Assembly (NCBI RefSeq): GCF_019459225.1
Contig: NZ_JAIAZY010000010.1
Coordinates: 1-64,000 of the forward strand
From: Bacillus sp. IITD106
Lineage (GTDB): Bacteria; Bacillota; Bacilli; Bacillales; Bacillaceae_C
Length of the DNA: 64,000 nt
Reading direction: 5' to 3'
Shown here: piece after piece, positions 62,985 to 64,000 of the stretch
Layout of the letters: each line of letters begins with the position of its first letter
How positions within the stretch are numbered: position 1 is the stretch's first letter
Position numbers and translations under genes: made by a program
Notes under the pieces: generated by a model
Seen by the model: only the letters and a program-made list of their open reading frames with translations
Databases searched by the model: none
What the model was told of the DNA's origin: nothing

Positions 62985-63825
62985 CCGTGCTCGCTTTGTT
63001 TGCTACCAAAACTTTCGGAAATGGCCAACCAATTATAGAGTCTGGATTATTGCGATTATATTAATCATGCTGACTCACTTTTTTACAAAAGAAATTGGTC
63101 ATTATTCAAAGGAAGTAGGAATAGGAATTTCTCCTTGGATGTTCCCTTTTTTATTTACCCAAAAATATATAAAACTTTTATTCTTTTTTCCTTTGATTCT
63201 GCTATTTTGTGATGCCCCATTCATTGATGAAAATCAGCCATATGTGATCGCAAGAAGTGGACGAACTCCGTGGAGTATAGGGCAAATAGGATATATTATT
63301 AGTGCTTCGGCTTTTTATTTTGTATTTTTGATTTTACTATCAATTGTGATTAATCTTCCCTATATGCAGTTCACGATGGAGTGGGGAAAGGTACTTGGTA
63401 CAATCGCCAATACGGATGCTTATAAACAGCTGGGTCCAAGAACGCTTAGTTTACCACCTGATATTATGTATTATTTTTCTCCTTTGCAAGCAATGTGGTT
63501 TTCCTTTTTACTTTCATGGCTGACGGGAATTTTTTTAGGATTACTAATATATGTCGTTAATTCGATATCTGGTACAAGAATGTTCGGTGTCTTGAGCGCA
63601 TCACTTTTTCTAGTATTTGATGCAACACTTGGAGGCAAGGCGAATCTTTACCGATATTCACCTGTTTCTTGGAACAATCTAGAGCGAATAGATATTGATG
63701 GAACGACTCCGATGCCTTCCATTACCTATATATACATTAGCTTTGCAGTATTAATTGTCGGAATGATTGTATCCGCCATCATGGTAAATCGGAGACAGGC
63801 AATCAATGTTCTGCCCCCTATTTAA
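62971..63825 (+). CDS. ABC-2-like permease subunit 2
   Basis: A 284-residue membrane protein, six hydrophobic segments. The loop CDAPFIDENQPYVIARSGRTPWSIGQIGYI matches the coupling loop of the preceding permease (acidic residue, then RxGR, then Trp and a membrane helix), so the two are paralogous. GAGGAGG stands before the ATG at 62971, inside the end of the previous gene (14-base overlap). The stop codon touches a palindromic repeat. Probably a heterodimeric exporter or a lantibiotic-type immunity/sensing permease; inference. Confidence 0.75.
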   Translation: MRLFNRARFVCYQNFRKWPTNYRVWIIAIILIMLTHFFTKEIGHYSKEVGIGISPWMFPFLFTQKYIKLLFFFPLILLFCDAPFIDENQPYVIARSGRTPWSIGQIGYIISASAFYFVFLILLSIVINLPYMQFTMEWGKVLGTIANTDAYKQLGPRTLSLPPDIMYYFSPLQAMWFSFLLSWLTGIFLGLLIYVVNSISGTRMFGVLSASLFLVFDATLGGKANLYRYSPVSWNNLERIDIDGTTPMPSITYIYISFAVLIVGMIVSAIMVNRRQAINVLPPI

Positions 63826-63979
63826 GAGGATGTTCAAAAAGTCCGGTAAAAATGACACAGCGAATTTCTTCGTTGGCTTGTTTCTCCGCTGCTCATGTAT
63901 CTAAATGCATACATTCCGCTGCTCGAAACTACGCCGCCTCGAAATTCTTGGTCCTTTTTATCCTCCTTTTTGAACACTC
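63826..63979. repeat. 154-bp near-perfect palindromic element
   Basis: It starts GAGGATGTTCAAAAAGTCC and ends CTCCTTTTTGAACACTC, which is the same sequence inverted. Inside, GAATTTC/GAAATTC, GTTGGC/GCCGCC, CCGCTGCTC repeated and ATGTAT/ATACAT continue the symmetry to the centre near 63902. It begins right after the stop codon of the last permease gene. I recall very similar elements scattered in Bacillus genomes. Confidence 0.8.
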
Positions 63980-63984
63980 ACTTT

Positions 63985-64000
63985 AAGGAGTGAAAAAAAT
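63985..64000 (+). CDS. ribosome binding site and probable start of the next gene
   Basis: AAGGAGTG at 63985-63992, then AAAAAA and the last two bases AT. If the next base is G, an ATG begins at 63999 with ideal spacing. By position it could be the missing ATPase of the permease pair; that is a guess. Confidence 0.35.

Overview
The window is chromosomal DNA from a low-GC, endospore-forming member of the Bacillaceae. The 19 tRNA genes at the left end follow, gene for gene, the order I recall for the trnB cluster behind an rRNA operon in Bacillus subtilis. Most protein genes are recognisable orthologues of the B. subtilis yt region (yteA, menFDHBEC, ytkD, ytlACD, ytmAB, metK, asnB, ytoA, ytpAB, ytqB, ytzC, yttB, leuS, ytwF, ytfP, murJ/ytgP, ytzG, ytzE, ythPQ, pepV, thpR, ytlQR, ytmP-ytzH-trmB, ytnP). 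Sporulation-linked genes (yteA, cse60) fit a spore former. The genus cannot be fixed from the window alone.

Layout. 1-2000: tRNA operon, with a bidirectional terminator shared with yteA. 2-11.5 kb: menaquinone synthesis, with menA divergent from the overlapping operon menF-menD-menH-menB-menE-menC. 11.5-17.9 kb: small genes (a TTG-started DUF1540 protein, yidD, dps), the ytkD Nudix hydrolase behind a hairpin that covers its ribosome binding site, the ytlACD ABC importer, ytmA and ytmB. 17.9-29.6 kb: metK behind a SAM-I riboswitch, asnB, a C39 peptidase, ytoA, the lipid genes ytpA-ytpB, an SDR oxidoreductase, mnmM, ytzC, a membrane-anchored methyltransferase and yttB. 29.8-37.4 kb: an accessory carbohydrate-uptake island (YesM-type kinase, lipoprotein receptor, two permeases, YesN-type regulator, sugar isomerase/epimerase), closed by a broken second copy of yttB. 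37.6-43.2 kb: leuS behind a leucine T-box, ytwF, an orphan OppB/OppC-like permease pair and cse60. 43.2-58.4 kb: core genes for cell wall, RNA modification, peptide and D-amino-acid metabolism, plus a collagen-like protein gene. 58.4-64 kb: a 52-bp tandem repeat field, a PepSY protein, then an operon of ECF sigma factor, anti-sigma factor, lipoprotein and two ABC-2-like permeases that runs off the window, probably into its ATPase gene.

The least ordinary content is intergenic. There are three copies of a ~150-bp palindromic element (one carrying a second palindromic element inside it, in the leuS leader), a 21-bp phased array before murJ, a 33-bp-period hairpin triplet inside the tRNA operon, the ~560-bp 52-bp-period field after ytnP, and a ~154-bp near-perfect palindrome inside the last operon. 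All coordinates and motifs were read by eye; family names come from recognition of the protein sequences, not from a search.
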